Notes: generated by a model not told the origin, from the sequence alone. Counted from the first letter of the stretch, positions 25,790 through 38,988 are shown. The stretch: 64,000 bases of DNA from Selaginella tamariscina (GCA_003024785.1 PUQB01000449.1:85374-149373); one strand, 5' to 3'. Numbers and translations: made by a program.

Positions 25790-26620
25790 CATAGTTTTTA
25801 CTATGATTACTCTTCACTTTAAAGATTGGTTATTGTTTATTATGATTCAACTGATTATCACTATACATATAAACTCTAGGCAAAGATAAAACTTCCCAAA
25901 AACTCTTCACTTTTTCCTTAGCTTGAATTTTGGTTCATTTGATTAGTTGACTTTGACCCCTAAGGTTGACCAAACCCCACTCCTAACCCCTTGGGGTAGG
26001 GTTTAGGGGTAGGTGGTTCATTAGTATATTAAGTAGGCAGGGGTGTGGTGAGCATGTTAAAGATTAAGAGGTCTTTGGTTCTTCATTAGCATGAGCCTAG
26101 CTTATGTTGTCAAGGCACATTCTCTATGCCCCCTAACTTTCAACATGTAGGGGTACATCACACCGTAAGGGTAAGCTTATCCTTATTCCACATTGTTGTG
26201 CTTGGGTACGTCTCATCCAGTGGGTTAGCAAATTCCTTTGCATTCTTTTGCATGTCTGGTTTGAGGTCTAATTTAAGTACATGTTTTGATAGTTAAAGGT
26301 TGAGGCTCCTCCTCCCTACTAACATTAACTCACAATGTAAGCATTGTATGTCTTCTTGTTTAACTGTGAGTGTGGGATTTTGGTAAACATGTTCTCTTTA
26401 TCATGTTCCTTAAGGGTTCACAAAAAGGGATTCTAGGGTTGGCATATGCGGGCCCTCTTACCTCGGAGGGAATATGTATGTCTTGGAAACACTGTCACAT
26501 GAACATGTGACACTAGGTTGGGTGATACTATGATGCACAATACAATGTCCAAAGCATGACCTTAAGAGTTGTCTCAGCCTATTACACACTCTCGTGCCTG
26601 CCTATTGCACATATTGGTGT
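25790..26620 (+). repeat. LTR-like repeat copy, forward
   Basis: Matches 6,485-7,500: 'tagtttttactatgatt', 'ccccttggggtagggtttag', 'atgtgacactaggttgg'. More diverged than the 33.4-kb copy and truncated before the TATA region. Confidence 0.65.
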
Positions 26621-27289
26621 TGAAGGCTTGATTGGCTTGAATTTATTAGGACCACTATCACTTTCATCTGCCTGAAAAATTCGATTCAAAGGAACTTAAT
26701 TCTGAATCATGCTTCTTCTTCTTTTGTCATGTGTCAGTTGTGGAACATTTGGTAATATGGTAACTACTGGAATCTGAGCAACATTACTGATTCAATTGTT
26801 CAACCCTAAAATATATCCTAAAAGTTCGTTTAGGGCATCCATCATTATTTCCCGCCAACCATGTCGCTGCCTAACTCTAAGGGGTTGACCTGGATCATCT
26901 TCATCCATTTCCTCATTTTGAGCTTTTGCAATAACCTCTTTGCCTCATGTTTGGTTGCTTTCTCTTATTCATTATATTGAACTTTAATTTCAACACTCTG
27001 AGAATATGCTTAGAATATTTCCATTATGGAATTGAAAACACTATACACAGTTGTACACCCACACAATCACCTTGAACCAACATAAGACTTTCAGACATAC
27101 CTAAAATCTCACCCCGACTCATTGAGTAAGTGTTTTTCAAAATTAATAACTCACAAGATCAAACTCTCTACATAAAATACGGACATGTTAACCGAAAGTG
27201 ATAGAGTATATTAAGAATTTAGAGTTATTTAAACACTGAAACACCCTATGACTTAACGTAGTCCTATTAACCGCATAGAACTTGCTCCA
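26621..27289. other. No supported feature
   Basis: AT-rich, no ORF with recognisable content, between two LTR-like fragments in opposite orientation. Confidence 0.4.
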
Positions 27290-28220
27290 ATACCAATTGT
27301 CAATGTTTTTACTTGGTGCCACAAAGGCAACTTACCAGATGCCAACCATGGAATCCCCTCTCTAGAAACTCCACAAAATTTGATAAAGTAACCCATATTA
27401 AGAACCTAGCCCTTAGGAGCTTAAACTGCTAGCTGACCTAGTCCATATATGAGGCTCACTTTGAGAATCAAGATACGTGGACCAACTGAGCTATAGGTGT
27501 CATTTCTAGCTTGGCGTGGTTGAGGCATCTAGAGCAAGGCCTCAACCACTAGTTTTGCAGAATGAGAACTTGGGCAATGCCTTTAAGCTTGTGAGCAGGT
27601 TTTTGGACAAGGGAATTTGACTAACTTCTTAAAAGTGACATACCCGGTCACAAAGGCGAGATCCTGCCAACGATAAGGATAGTTTAACCCAAAGGTGAGA
27701 CGTACCCACGTCATGTGGAAGTTAAGGTGGCACAACAGAGGGTTGCGCCTTGACGACACAAGCTTAACTTGCATCGATAGGAGGTTAACGAGCTCTCTTT
27801 TAAACCCAGGAAGCCTCATTACACATACTCTACCTTATTTATGTGATGGAGCTCCCCCCCTTGTTTTCCTAATTGAGTAAGTGGGCTAGTAAGGAAATAC
27901 CAAAAAGAGATGCCTAACCTAACCATAAACCTAACCCCTAGTAAGAAATAGGGTTAAGTCAACCCTAGGGTGACCCTAACTCTTTTGACAAGCTTTACTT
28001 TTGTGGAAAACCTATTTTGGAATGTCAAACTGGGGGAGAGTTTTCTAGAAGGTAAGTACTACCTTCACCTAGAGTTTCTTAAAGAATCTAGTGACAGCTG
28101 GCCAGACTACCCCTAACACTTAAATGCATTAAGCAGGGTTATGTCTCACTACATCCAAGGTTTGTCACACAACTCGGTAGGTAACAATAGTTAAATGTCA
28201 TATGGGTATGTGTGGGACAC
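27290..28220 (-). repeat. LTR-like repeat copy, reverse orientation
   Basis: Reverse complement of the 6.5-7.2 kb segment. It includes 'gacacaagcttaacttgcat', a C-run of 7 at 27,854-27,860 (homologous to the G-run at 6,904) and 'accctagggtgaccctaac'. Confidence 0.7.
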
Positions 28221-28639
28221 ATCTCCTTGCTGGTGTTAGGGTAACATCATGTTCCCATAATCATGTTAATTTATACATTAAAGAAAAGAAAAAAATTCCG
28301 AAATATGTTGACTTAGATCACCATATGATCTAATTCATAAGACATAATTTGTAAATCAACACAAATTAATTCGTCATGATTTATGAAAATGTGAGGTAAA
28401 TTAATATATGCAAACATAAGGTAAAGTAGCATGGGCAAATATAAAAAAAGTAACTTTGGCACACAACATGTCTTCCAAGTGCTACCTTAATACTAGAGTC
28501 CATAACCCACAGCAAGGCCTCTCCTCAAATGACTGAGAAACATAAGATCTGATCAAAGTTTTGACTCAAAGCCTCAACATGTGGTTGCCAAGTGATCATC
28601 CATTGTCATCACCCTATGTGAACAATGTCAAGTCTTCCA

Positions 28640-29050
28640 TGACAATTTTAATTGACCCCTAGGGTAAGTCTCCTTATAGTGTTTACCCTCAAACCTATAG
28701 TATTACTATTCTCAAACATTAAGTGCATTAAGCGGGATTGTTTTTCACTATGTATAGTCTATGAACTTAGTAGGTAACAATAATCAACCTTTAAAGTGAA
28801 ATGAGTACATAATAAAAGCTATGACAACTAACATCTTCATAACCATGTTAATTTGAACTTGCCACCTTCGTGCAATTATAAGATATCCCACAAGTTTACT
28901 GAACTCCTTGACTAAGTGAGGTTTTCATGTGGAAGGTTTGCAATGAGTAGTATAGACGTGGATGAGGCCTTGAAACATAGGTTAACCTTCTTCTATAGAT
29001 CTTCTCCCCCATTTTTCTATAAGGCCAAGTGGGCTGACATTAAATGGCCT
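28640..29050 (-). repeat. Short LTR-like repeat fragment, reverse orientation
   Basis: Shares 'aagtgggctgaca', 'cttaagtgcattaagcggg'-type words and the C-run region with the preceding copy, but is heavily diverged. Confidence 0.4.
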
Positions 29051-30299
29051 TCCTATTGATTGCATTAAAATCATGTCATATCCTCGCACATGTTCTCCTA
29101 TCCCTTTCTAGCCTTTTTAGGTCCTATAGTTGGACTATTGTTAGGATTTACCTAAAAATGTTTCTTCTCACATGCATTCTAACCTGTTTCCTACATGGCA
29201 CCAAACTTACCATTTCATGTATTTTTAATTACACAAAAGTCTTCATACCTTTATTCTCTATTTACAATTCTTTATTATTTGCCCTCACGTTCTCCTTTTA
29301 TAAGGCTAGGGTTTTCTTCCACACACACTAAAATCTTTCTATTTCATGTTGTTAAAGGCAAAAGAGAAAAATGAAAAATAACAATACTTTAGTTGAGACT
29401 TGAACACTCCTTATATACCAAATGAATATATGTTATAGAATCTTTTAGAGTGGAATATACTAAAGATGTTCCAAAAACGTTGCAACATCTACAATGTGAA
29501 GGGAACTGAAAAGCCAACTTGTCTATTCTATAATGTGAAAGAAACTCATTGCTGTCCTTGCCTTTCTAGCACATATTTTTTCCACTTGATGCCATAGAAG
29601 GCCTATCATTGACATTGGTCTCCTTCAATATATTGTTTCCCCCTTCTTCACCATTGTGGGTTTGCTGAAACTAACATCTTTGCTCACTCTTGGCCTTTTA
29701 CTATATGTCCTTGGTGATAATTGTTTCTTTAGATAATCCTTTATGAGGCTCACATACATCATCATGAATGCCCATGACACAATGTGCAAGAATGATAAAA
29801 TCCATTTCACATCTTTTAAAACCCAAAGGAAAACCAATGAGATAAAGCCAAATTTTCAAGGGCTCTACTTAAATGCATAATTGCATGCTAGATTTTCAAT
29901 TGCAATGTATCATTCAGAAGGATGTGTTAGTCATACATGAAGTCCACTCTATATGAAGTCCACGGCATGATGTAATTTGCTTGTGTGTTATCTATAAAGA
30001 GATCATTTTGCACTTCAAAAGCAGTCATGAGATTGCATGTTGGTGCACAATTGCATGATCACAACCGTCTCTATCTCCTCGAACTTGGCCTTTGTGGGTT
30101 CTACAGCCTCAAATTTGAGATCTGGTTAGTGACATTGCTTGCAAATTAATTTCAAGACTTGAAGGATTTATTATCACAGTTTTCACTTGACCATATGTTT
30201 TTATCCTCAACCTAATTATAATAATTGAAGTCATAAGATTTTGTATAATGTATATACGCATGTGTATATACACACATGCATAGTGACACATGGGTGGTG
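29051..30299. other. No supported gene
   Basis: AT-rich. The 95-codon ORF at 29,044-29,331 is hydrophobic by composition only and has no homologue I recognise. Confidence 0.4.
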
Positions 30300-30352
30300 A
30301 TCTGGCCCCCATGTGTTAGTGCCACGTGTCGCATGTGTGCCACATGGCAAAA

Positions 30353-30421
30353 GGTCTCTTGTATATAAGCAGGGTTTTGTACATGAATAAGGGATCACGT
30401 TTTGTGCATATTTATCTGTTC
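30353..30421 (+). repeat. 5' LTR remnant with TATA-like box
   Basis: 'gtatataagcagggttttg' followed by a leader. Direct repeat of 33,048-33,116. The U3 part may extend upstream to about 30,270. Confidence 0.8.
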
Positions 30422-30478
30422 TTTCATTGGTGGAGAAGTTGGGTATAACTTTCTTTCACCTCTTCCTTTTCTTGTTTC

Positions 30479-31211
30479 ATGACAATGAATATGGAGACGA
30501 CTTTTAGCATTATTGCTACTACTATTGATGCACAAACTAAGTTATTGGAGCGCTTTGTGGGTCCATCCTCTTCTTCCCCACCTGAGCCTCCTGCCAAGGG
30601 ATCTGCTTCTAGTGCTCCTTTGTCTTCTTCACATGCCACAAATTCGAGGGTTCGACCTCGATCTTTTTGTGGTGATCGGGAGATGATGTATACTATTGGT
30701 TTGATCATTTCCAGGTTATTGTTTGTTACCATGGTTGGGATGAGGCCCATGCTCTCAATGTATTTCCTACATGTTTGGAAGGCCCTGCTCAAATGGTATA
30801 ATGGATTGGCTGCGGAGATTCAAGCCAATAGTAATCGTTGACGGAATACCTCAAACATATGTTTGGCAAAGTTGAGCATTCAGATGATGCTTTTTAACAA
30901 CTAATGCGATACGACAACATCCTGGTGAGTCTGTTATGCGGTTCAGTATTAGATTTGGGGATTTAGCTTGGCATGTATATCCTAATATGCATGAACCCAT
31001 TAAGTTCGATATGTTATGGCCGACTATGCGACCCGAACTTGTTCAATTCATTCGGGCTCTTCGACCTACCAAATTGGAGGAAGCTTTTACACTAGCTCAA
31101 CGATTTGAGTTGGTGCTTGGTGAGGGTCGTGGTCCCCTTGGGTTACCTACTCCTCCTATTCAGCGTGCTGATCCAATGGAGGTGGACGCTGCTGCATACA
31201 TGCCCGCATGA
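30479..31211 (+). pseudogene. gag of the truncated gypsy element
   Basis: Starts MTMNMETTFSIIATTIDAQT, with a Ser/Pro-rich segment. After a frame change near 30,840-30,935 it reads DLAWHVYPNMHEPIKFDML and LRPTKLEEAFTLAQRFE, the conserved end of the Retrotrans_gag domain. Followed by PMEVDAA, a usual post-gag motif. Confidence 0.75.
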
Positions 31212-31651
31212 CAAGCCCTTTGTGGTCGACCTCGGGGCCCACCCGTGGACCACCTCCACAAAATCGTCCTCACTTGCTCCAGTTCCTGCCCGTGGTGGTC
31301 AAAATCCACGGATTCGTGACAGGAATCGAAACAATGCGGTCGACCCAATCAAGTTCATTGTTGGGCATGTTGGGCACCTGGACATACTTGGTGGGCATGT
31401 GATGTGTATCTTGATTGGCGTCCACCACATCCGAGTGGCGACCATATGTTCCGAATGGTGTGCATGTGGTGCCATTATGTCTGATGATGAGCTTTCAGAT
31501 GACGAAGCCTCTCTTGCAGGTGGATCTGTTGCGGAAAACCATAATTGTACGGGGCGAAGGGATCCCGTGTGATGGAGACTTTCCTCATGTTTTTTCCGCT
31601 ATGCATATCAAGGATTGCAAGTTCTACCAAATCATCTAGTTTTCACATTTT

Positions 31652-31925
31652 CTACACGGGTGAATGATTTTCAATCACAGTGCTTGTGGATACAGGATCC
31701 AGTATGTCTTCCATAACTACTTCTCTGGTGCATCGGTGCTCATTACCCTTGAGACGTGCAGATATGGTCTTGCACATTTTATATGGTAATGGGCAGTCTC
31801 GTGCAGTATCACAATACACCACTTCAACTATGCTGATTATGGGTGCCAACTGTAAGTTTCCCTCTGGGTCTCTTAGGTTGTCCCTTCCTAGGTCTTTGAC
31901 ATTATTTTGGGATGTGATTGGTTAA
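31652..31925 (+). pseudogene. Retropepsin-like protease of the truncated gypsy element
   Basis: LVDTGSSMSSITTSLV carries an intact catalytic DTGS motif, followed by a flap-like segment (ILYGNGQSRAVSQYT). The frame is open here but not joined to gag or RT. Confidence 0.75.
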
Positions 31926-32349
31926 AGCAGTCAAAAGATGTGTGATTTTTCATTCTCTCCTCTCGTATTACGCTTGGAGTCTGTGTCTCTGCAGTCTGTT
32001 CCTTTACGTCCAGAGAAGCTTGTTGCTGTTTGTATCACACATATAGCTCCTTTGATTCCGGTCTTGGGGTGGTGTTCATCTCAACAGGTTCAAATGCCAT
32101 CTGTCACTTGAGTATCGAGCACACTGCATCGAACAACTTAAGCAGCAGTATGCAAGTTTGTTCAAATTTGATATGTCCCAAGGTGCACGTGTGAAGAGTC
32201 AACACTGTATACCCACTGGCAATGCAAAAGCCTTCAAAGTTCTGGTTCGACACAGGGCACCAAAAGAGTTATCAGCCATGCAAACAACTGTTACCGATAT
32301 GATTGGTAAGCGAGTGTGTTGTCCATCACGGAGTCCATGGGCATGTGAA

Positions 32350-33035
32350 CCTCATTCGACCTCTCAACGATGTTACCATCAAAGATGTTTATCCACTTCC
32401 AAACTCTGCCAATTTATTAGATCGTTTAGATCAGAGTTGATGGTTTACTAAGTTGGATTTGGCATCAGGATATTGGCATGTTCCTATGGATGAGGAGGAT
32501 ATTCCAAAAACGGCTTCCGGACACCATTTGGTCTTTACGAGTTTTTGATCATGCCCTTTAGATTGATTTTAGCTCCTGCTACCTTTCAATGCATGATGGA
32601 TGAGCTTCTTTCAAATATGCATAATATCACTACCGATTTCATTAATGATATGCTAATTCATGGGTCTGGTTCTTAGGAGGATCACATTCATGATGTATAG
32701 CGAGTTCTTGATCAATTTTGAGAAGTCGGCTTAAAGTTGAAACTTGAGAAGTGTGCGACCAACACCACTTACTTGGGTTACCGTATATCTCGAGAGGGTT
32801 TACAGGTGGATCCAATGAAGTTGCGAGTTGTTCGAGAGTTTCCTCATCCCCATACATTACAGGAAGTCCAACGTTTCTTGGGCAAGGTGCAGTACTTGGG
32901 TCGATTCATCAATCATCTTGTTGATCGAACTTCCCCTCTTCATGAGTTAGTTCGTCCACAGGTACCTTTCAAGTGGACTCGTATGTGTCAGTAAGCATTT
33001 GACCAATTATAAGAGTTCCTGACACTCCACCATTG
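32350..33035 (+). pseudogene. Reverse transcriptase of the truncated gypsy element
   Basis: RT motifs can be followed across frames: KDVYPLPN-like start, KLDLASGYWHVPM, TPFGLYEFLIMPF, LAPATFQCMMDELL, then FINDML where the catalytic YxDD should be, so one Asp is replaced by Asn. The thumb motif TYLGYRISREGLQVDP is present. The sequence then enters the tether (FPHPHTLQEVQRFLGKVQYL) and ends at the LTR remnant. Confidence 0.85.
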
Positions 33036-33047
33036 CTTCAATACCCA

Positions 33048-33116
33048 GGTCTTTTGTATATAAGCAGGGTTTTGTATATGAATAAGGGATCACGTTCTGT
33101 GCATATTTATTTGTTC
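33048..33116 (+). repeat. 3' LTR remnant with TATA-like box
   Basis: Near-identical direct repeat of 30,353-30,421, abutting the RT fragment. Confidence 0.8.
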
Positions 33117-33394
33117 CACACCCTAACCTTTAATGGCACATCTACCAATGCATATTCATTGACCAAAGGCAATGACCAACTCCACATCATGTCAATTGCC
33201 AGGTTGACAAGTTAGTGACATTGGCTTATCCATACCAAGTAAACAAAACCTAAACTTCACATATATATGAGGTGGGGGATGTTTGGCATAACTAAGGTGA
33301 CATATTCCCTAAACCAAGGGTGAGTTCTATCCCTCCTTTACTTTTTAGTGGACTCTTGGGTGGCCTTGTCCTTTGAGTTCAACCTCCACATTCA

Positions 33395-35065
33395 CATATG
33401 ATGTCTAGTTTTTACTATGATTCCTCTTTACTTTGGACGTTAACTGTTGTTATCTACTAAACTATGTTGATAAACCCTAGGTGTAGAAAAAACAGGCCCG
33501 CTTAGTGCACTTGAATATCTAGTGATGGTCCGGTTGGGTGTTATTATATTTACAAGAAACTATGGGCGAAGCTAGCACTTCCATTTAGAAAACTCTTACC
33601 TTGGTTTTCCGTGTCCCAATTAGATTTTTGGGTGGTTTCGATGAGTTCGGCATGTTGTATATGGGTAAAAACACCTTAGGATTACCTAACCCCACGCCCT
33701 AAACCCCTCATGTTAGGGTTTAGGGTTAATGTGTCATTAATTAACTCACTAAGTATATTCCCTGAATGAGATTTCGTGCTAGCCCACTTATGTAAACAGG
33801 AAAACAGGGGGGGGGGGGGGGGGGGCTTTATCACATATATTAAGTAGTACATTCCTGGGTTCATCACTGAGTTCATTGCTCTTTTGCCGGTGCAAGCTTC
33901 AACTTGTGTCGTTATGGTACAACCCTTTGTTGTGCCACCCAAACCTCCAAATGATAGGGGTACGTCCCACCTTTGAGGTTGCTCACCCTTAACATTGGCG
34001 AATCCATGCCTGGGAGGTCTTGTCAGAATGCACGTTCCAAGAGACAAAGGTTGAGGCTTGTCTTTAGCCTCCTCCACATCAAACTAGGTGTAGCACTCAT
34101 GGCCAAGCAAGGCACATTCGTGTCCCTGTCCAATTGTGGGCACGGGATCTTGTTTAACAGGTTCACATTACCCAATTCTTGAGGGTTCACTAAGGGTTCT
34201 AGAGTTGGCATTTAGGAGTCACATTTGTGGCATTTGATGTAACTCTTGAGTCTAAGGGCTATAGCATAATAGCCCATATCATGGAAGGCAATGTCACATG
34301 GAGATGTGACACTAGGCTAAACATCAGACGATACAATACCCGAGGCATGTCCTTTGGGTCCTATCATGGGTTTGTTACCAAGGGTTGAATACTCTATGCT
34401 TGTGCTCACACTCGGGTGCTAAACCTTAGGCATCTGTACAACAAAGGTTAGGCCTCGTAACTAGGTGTGCTTTGGCACACCTTGGATGGGGGTGTTCTCC
34501 TTAGGATCTAAGGGTTGAACAACCTAAGCTCATTAGTAAAAGCCCTATCGTGAGACACTCGCAAGGTCATCTACTTAGGGTTATCCAAACCTAGCTTTGG
34601 GGTTTTGCTTAGTAGAACACTCATGTTCGCCTATGGTGCACACTCGTGTCCTCACTAAGTACTAGACCTAAGTCTAGGGTATAACTTGACCACTCAAACC
34701 CTTAGGAGTTAGTCGTGGTTCATGTTACCCCTTGTTGCCTTAAAGGGGTTGTACGGCTGGATGAGGGTGATTCCTCAAGGATAAAGTGACAATGCTTTAG
34801 TTTTGTCACGGGGGTATATTAAGGCACATCTCCTTGATGAAGTTAGGGCATGAGCCTGTCTAGGTCTACTGGATAGGATCCTAAGTCTATTTGGGATATC
34901 CTCTAAGGTTCGAGGGATGGTTATTCTAGGGGACTTAGGTTAGAACTCTAAGTCTTTTTATTTAAACTAGGCATCTGGGTTAGAATTTTGGGGTCATCTT
35001 GGAAGACTTAGCGTTACTCCACAAAATTGACACCAAAAGCCACTTGGCGGCCACATGTGAAAACT
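33395..35065 (+). repeat. LTR-like repeat copy, forward, long
   Basis: Colinear with 6,480-8,250 and well conserved. Contains a pure run of 21 G at 33,807-33,827 where the 6.5-kb copy has 7. Ends at 'aaaactct', the same position where the 51.4-kb copy ends, and abuts the left flank of the giant element. Confidence 0.75.
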
Positions 35066-35973
35066 CTAACATATGAAAATGATATTCATATTTGGAATTT
35101 AGTCATGTACCTTCTGTATACTCATCAGTGTTGTCAATGAGAACTGCTCTAAGGACTTTAAAGAGGCTTGAAAGGTGATTCCTCATGGATGTGATGGTGC
35201 CGATAGTTAGGTTCTCTTACTTGAAATGATGCCATGAAAGTGAACTTCTCTTTTATACATGATAACTAGATTTTATATATCCAAGTGTTGCCATAAGTGG
35301 TTGTGTCTCTTAAAGATGATGATTGATTAGTTTTATTGAAGATGCTATGATGCAAGTGGCCATTAAACAATACATACAAGTTATAACTAAAATGGCATGG
35401 CTATAGTCCCATTTCCTAATAATTAGCAATTTTAGCTATTTAATTAGCATTTTCTAATATTAAAGGAATATTCTTTAGAATATATGTTTGAAAAGAGAAT
35501 ATTCATTAGAATATTCTATTTTGTATTCTACCCTTTAATAAATTATAGCATTCATTGAACAAAATTAATAACATTATAAAAGTAGAATGTATTAAATTAT
35601 ATAATATTTGCCTAATATAACAATTAAGGAAGAGCATAAGAGGTACATTATATAATATGATGTTGTTATTAAATATTAATATTTAAATATAACATTATTA
35701 ATTAAAAATTTGTAGTAGTAATAATATATATAAAATCCTATAATAATATAGTCAATCTTCCATATCATTTTTTAAATTTATATAGTTAAGTATACAATTG
35801 GTACTATTATTAAGAGTTTATAATATATTATGAATATTAAATATATGATATTTTATAATTGTAATGCTTTAAGCTTCAGAAATATACATTCCTTTGTAGT
35901 TTTGTTAATCGTGACTTATCAACGCTTCTTGACATCCACCCATATCGAATGGATTTAACATTTATAAAACATG

Positions 35974-38900
35974 CTAGGTCTTTTTGATTGGGAGACCATG
36001 TTTTCTTAGGCATCCATTATATTTCGCTCTCCTTCTCGTGTCGCCTTTTTTGTGGTTTGAACCATGCAACCTTAACAGTACTATTTTTTGTGTTACTTCA
36101 GGTTGTGTCGTAATTTGACCCATCCAAATAGGCTGATTATATGACGCATCTGGAGTAATGAGAACCATCATTAGTTTTTGAAGATCCTTGCAGCAATCAA
36201 AGTATGCTTTAGGTTTTTGGTTCCTTTGTCCAACAAAGTGTGGGGTTTGCACTTCCACATCACTACTGGCTTCTATGTCGTCTATGCTCAGTGATGTCAT
36301 TTCAATCTCCTCTCGCCACCTTGTTTTAGGCCAGAAAGGGTGTTGCAATTCTGTACTTGTGACAGTAGGCCCTTCCAACTCTCGAACAACAGTCTCCCAA
36401 TAGTTGACCACATGCTTATATAGTTCTGAGTAACCAGTTGCCTTATCAGAATTCTTTGGCATCGATTTTTGAACCCATGCCACATATTTTTTGATGCCAT
36501 CAATAATAACCTCTTGTTCCTTGAGCTGGGCACTCAATGGAATAGGGTCTGGTTGTCCTTCTGGGAGAAGTGGCTTTCCATCCTCTCCACTTTTGAAGAG
36601 CATTAAGCCCTCTTTCGGTAACCACTCCTGCTCTGATGGCCGTAACTTGTACTGCATAATAGGTATACCATCTCGTATGGAGAAAAAGAATTGTAGCGGC
36701 ACAAGGTGACCAACTAAAGAATCACTCCCTTCTTTTATATACTCCTTGAGAAATTTTTTGAAGTCTGGCACCTCAGTCACAAGCAAAGCACAACTTTTTT
36801 TGGAGATGCAATTTTCAAAAAGATTCATCATATGCGGTAAGGTAAGTGCACTTGTCCTTTTTGTAGAGTTGGAGACCTTGCTGAAGAACGCATCAATATC
36901 TTCATGAGTGTGACCAACCATAAGGAAACTGAGCGTGATTGTTTCAAACACACCTTTGGCAACAAGCATTGACAAGTATGCTAGCACATATCTAGAAAAT
37001 AAAAGTAAGTATGAGCTTGAGAAACCCTTAAGTAAAATGATTTACCTATTTTTGTTCTCGCCTGCACAATTATCCATCTGTAAAAGCAAATGACGAGGAA
37101 GCTTATTTGATGTTGAGGACACATGTACACTATTTGAGCTAGATCCCTCCACTGAACCTGAACTCTCAACAGGGCCATCTGTTTTTTGTGCAGGTTGCTG
37201 ACAATGCCTCTCATATTCCCAAGTAGCCTCAAGTGCAGATGTGTTCATGAGAGCATTATGTAAAGGTTGAAGGTGTTGTTTCTTCACTTTGAGATCACTG
37301 ATAGGACTTGTCTGTGAGTGGGCTTCAAGGTTTCTGAAACACATGGCTAACGACCCAATAGTGAAATTGGAGTCGCTAGACCAATGTGGAAGTGAAAAGT
37401 GTCCATATGACTCACAACCGTGTCCATGTGTTAGCACACCTGTCAATGAAATCGGAAGTTTCATGACATTTCCAAGGCACTTTGGTGTTGCAAAGAGCTT
37501 TGGAATGCTGGTCTTTGAATGATCCATCTTGTCATGGATCAAGCACAGGTACTCTGATGGGCGTGACACAGAAAGCATGCGGTGTGCATAGTACTGAGAC
37601 CGGCAAGTTTGTTGTGCAATCATGTGGGCCTCCATCTTCCTTTGAATGGTAGTGATCTCCACCAAGGTTTTTGCACAAGCCTCTGCAGCCTTCAATGATG
37701 TACAAGTGTCACACTTAGAAAAGCTAGAGTGTTTTGCAATCTCCACATCCTTAAAATGAGTATTCCATATGTTGTTGAAGGTACCAGTGCAGATTGCTTG
37801 GAGCCCCATCAAACTGAGGCACTTGTTCACATGTTCACACAGTTTCAATTGAGTGTAGATTGAAGGTAAAACCTTGAGATTTTCCCTGACCCCTGCATTT
37901 GTGGTTCGGCATTTGTGAGGCATCCTGTCTGCATTTGCTTCCACAAAAGCCTTGAGTATCTCTATGGCTGCCATGATGTGAGAGCGGGTTTTGACCAAGC
38001 GAGTGTTCCCATGAACTGAGGTTCGCGCTCCATCTAGCCACTCATCCCTCCGACGGTAGAACGTGGTCTTTGGGATCCCGTATATACTGTACCAAGCTTT
38101 GAAGCAGATGGCCACCTTATTAAATACCATGGATGTACTCTGATAACCTGTGTCCGAGGCCATTCCATCAATACACCCAGTTAGTGCAGCATATACAAAC
38201 TCATGCCTTTGCTTTTGGGTGAGCATACGAAAGACATGTCTACATTGGGTAATTTCATTCCGGTCTGCCATCTGACAACACTTCTTCTTGCAACAGTCAA
38301 TCGTGGAAATGCTCGTAACACTTTCGGAAGATGTAGGATCCATCTTTACCCTCTTGCTGAAACTTGCAGGGGAAGATCTACAACCCATGAATCGCCTTTT
38401 TCTTACAATAGGACCAATGCAAGGAACCTCTTCAAATATGAGTTGTTCTTCCGGGTTGTTATTATTGAAATCCAACCCAGAATATGTTGAACCATCTTGC
38501 CGTCTTAATTCAGATGTTCGCCACCTCACGAGGGATCCAGGATACAATGTGCCATTAGGTGAAACCTCTGTCACAACTACACCCACGAAGTCGGACCCTA
38601 GTTTCTCTTCTGACACTGCTTCCATTGGATTTATAGCTGTGATGATGCCTCTTCCGACTTCAATCTCACGAAGAAAGAGAATCACCTCATCCATCACAGC
38701 AGGCAAGCCATCATCTGGTAAACTCGTGCTACTATTTGTTTGTGACTCTGCATATTCTGTGTCAGCCTTGACTTCATCCAAATTCCACAATACAGGAGAA
38801 CCCTCCTCAAATTCCATTCCCAGAACCTCAACATGCTTGTAAATGGTGTTCACCCATACGTACACACAAGATCCTTGGGCAATATTGTGACATGATGCAT

Positions 38901-38982
38901 TATTATCTCGAACTTCCACAGTTCCAGTGCCAACTATCTCGTTGTTCCGAAGAAGACATACTTTATCTCCAGTATTAAACAT
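35974..38982 (-). CDS. DUF7869-type putative DDE transposase, two coding exons
   Basis: Coding exon A is 38,982-37,046 and exon B 36,991-35,974, joined across a 54-bp intron (donor GTAAAT, acceptor TTTCTAG); 984 codons, no internal stop. The N-terminus (MFNTGDKVCLL, GSCVYVWVNTIYKHVEV) resembles a domain seen in plant transposase-associated proteins. A Cys-rich block (CCKKKCCQMA, residues about 240-260) precedes WYSIYGIPKTTFYRRRDEWL, a probable helix-turn-helix. The RNase H-like core shows IHDKMDHSK (Asp about 484), LLQMDNCAGENKNR (Asp about 637) and FLMVGHTHEDIDAFFSKV (about 668-685), the hallmark order of the DUF7869 family; the Asp/Glu residues are candidate catalytic residues. The first Met in exon A lies 6 nt after a splice acceptor (TTATGTGCAG), so the start is preceded by a 5' UTR intron holding a palindrome array. 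This is the only intact long gene of the element. Transposase activity is inferred. Confidence 0.8.
36992..37045 (-). other. 54-bp intron of the transposase-like gene
   Basis: GTAAAT...TTTCTAG on the minus strand. Removing it joins GENKNR to YVLAYLSMLV in frame, restoring the contiguous core motif. Confidence 0.85.
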
Positions 38983-38988
38983 ATTGTC

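Larger units (their letters stand above)
30300..33116 (+). mobile_element. Truncated Ty3/gypsy retrotransposon between two LTR remnants
   Basis: Two 69-bp direct repeats (30,353-30,421 and 33,048-33,116, about 4 mismatches) contain 'tatataagcagggttttgt' and 'gaataagggatcacg'; they are the promoter part of the LTR. Between them are gag, protease and reverse transcriptase in the order of a plant gypsy element. RNase H and integrase are absent, so RT runs directly into the 3' LTR remnant. Many stops interrupt the frames; the element is dead. Confidence 0.85.

Noticed and set aside
29044-29331. 95-codon hydrophobic ORF as a membrane protein
   Set aside because: Hydrophobicity follows from T-rich composition in relic DNA; no start context, domain or conservation evidence.
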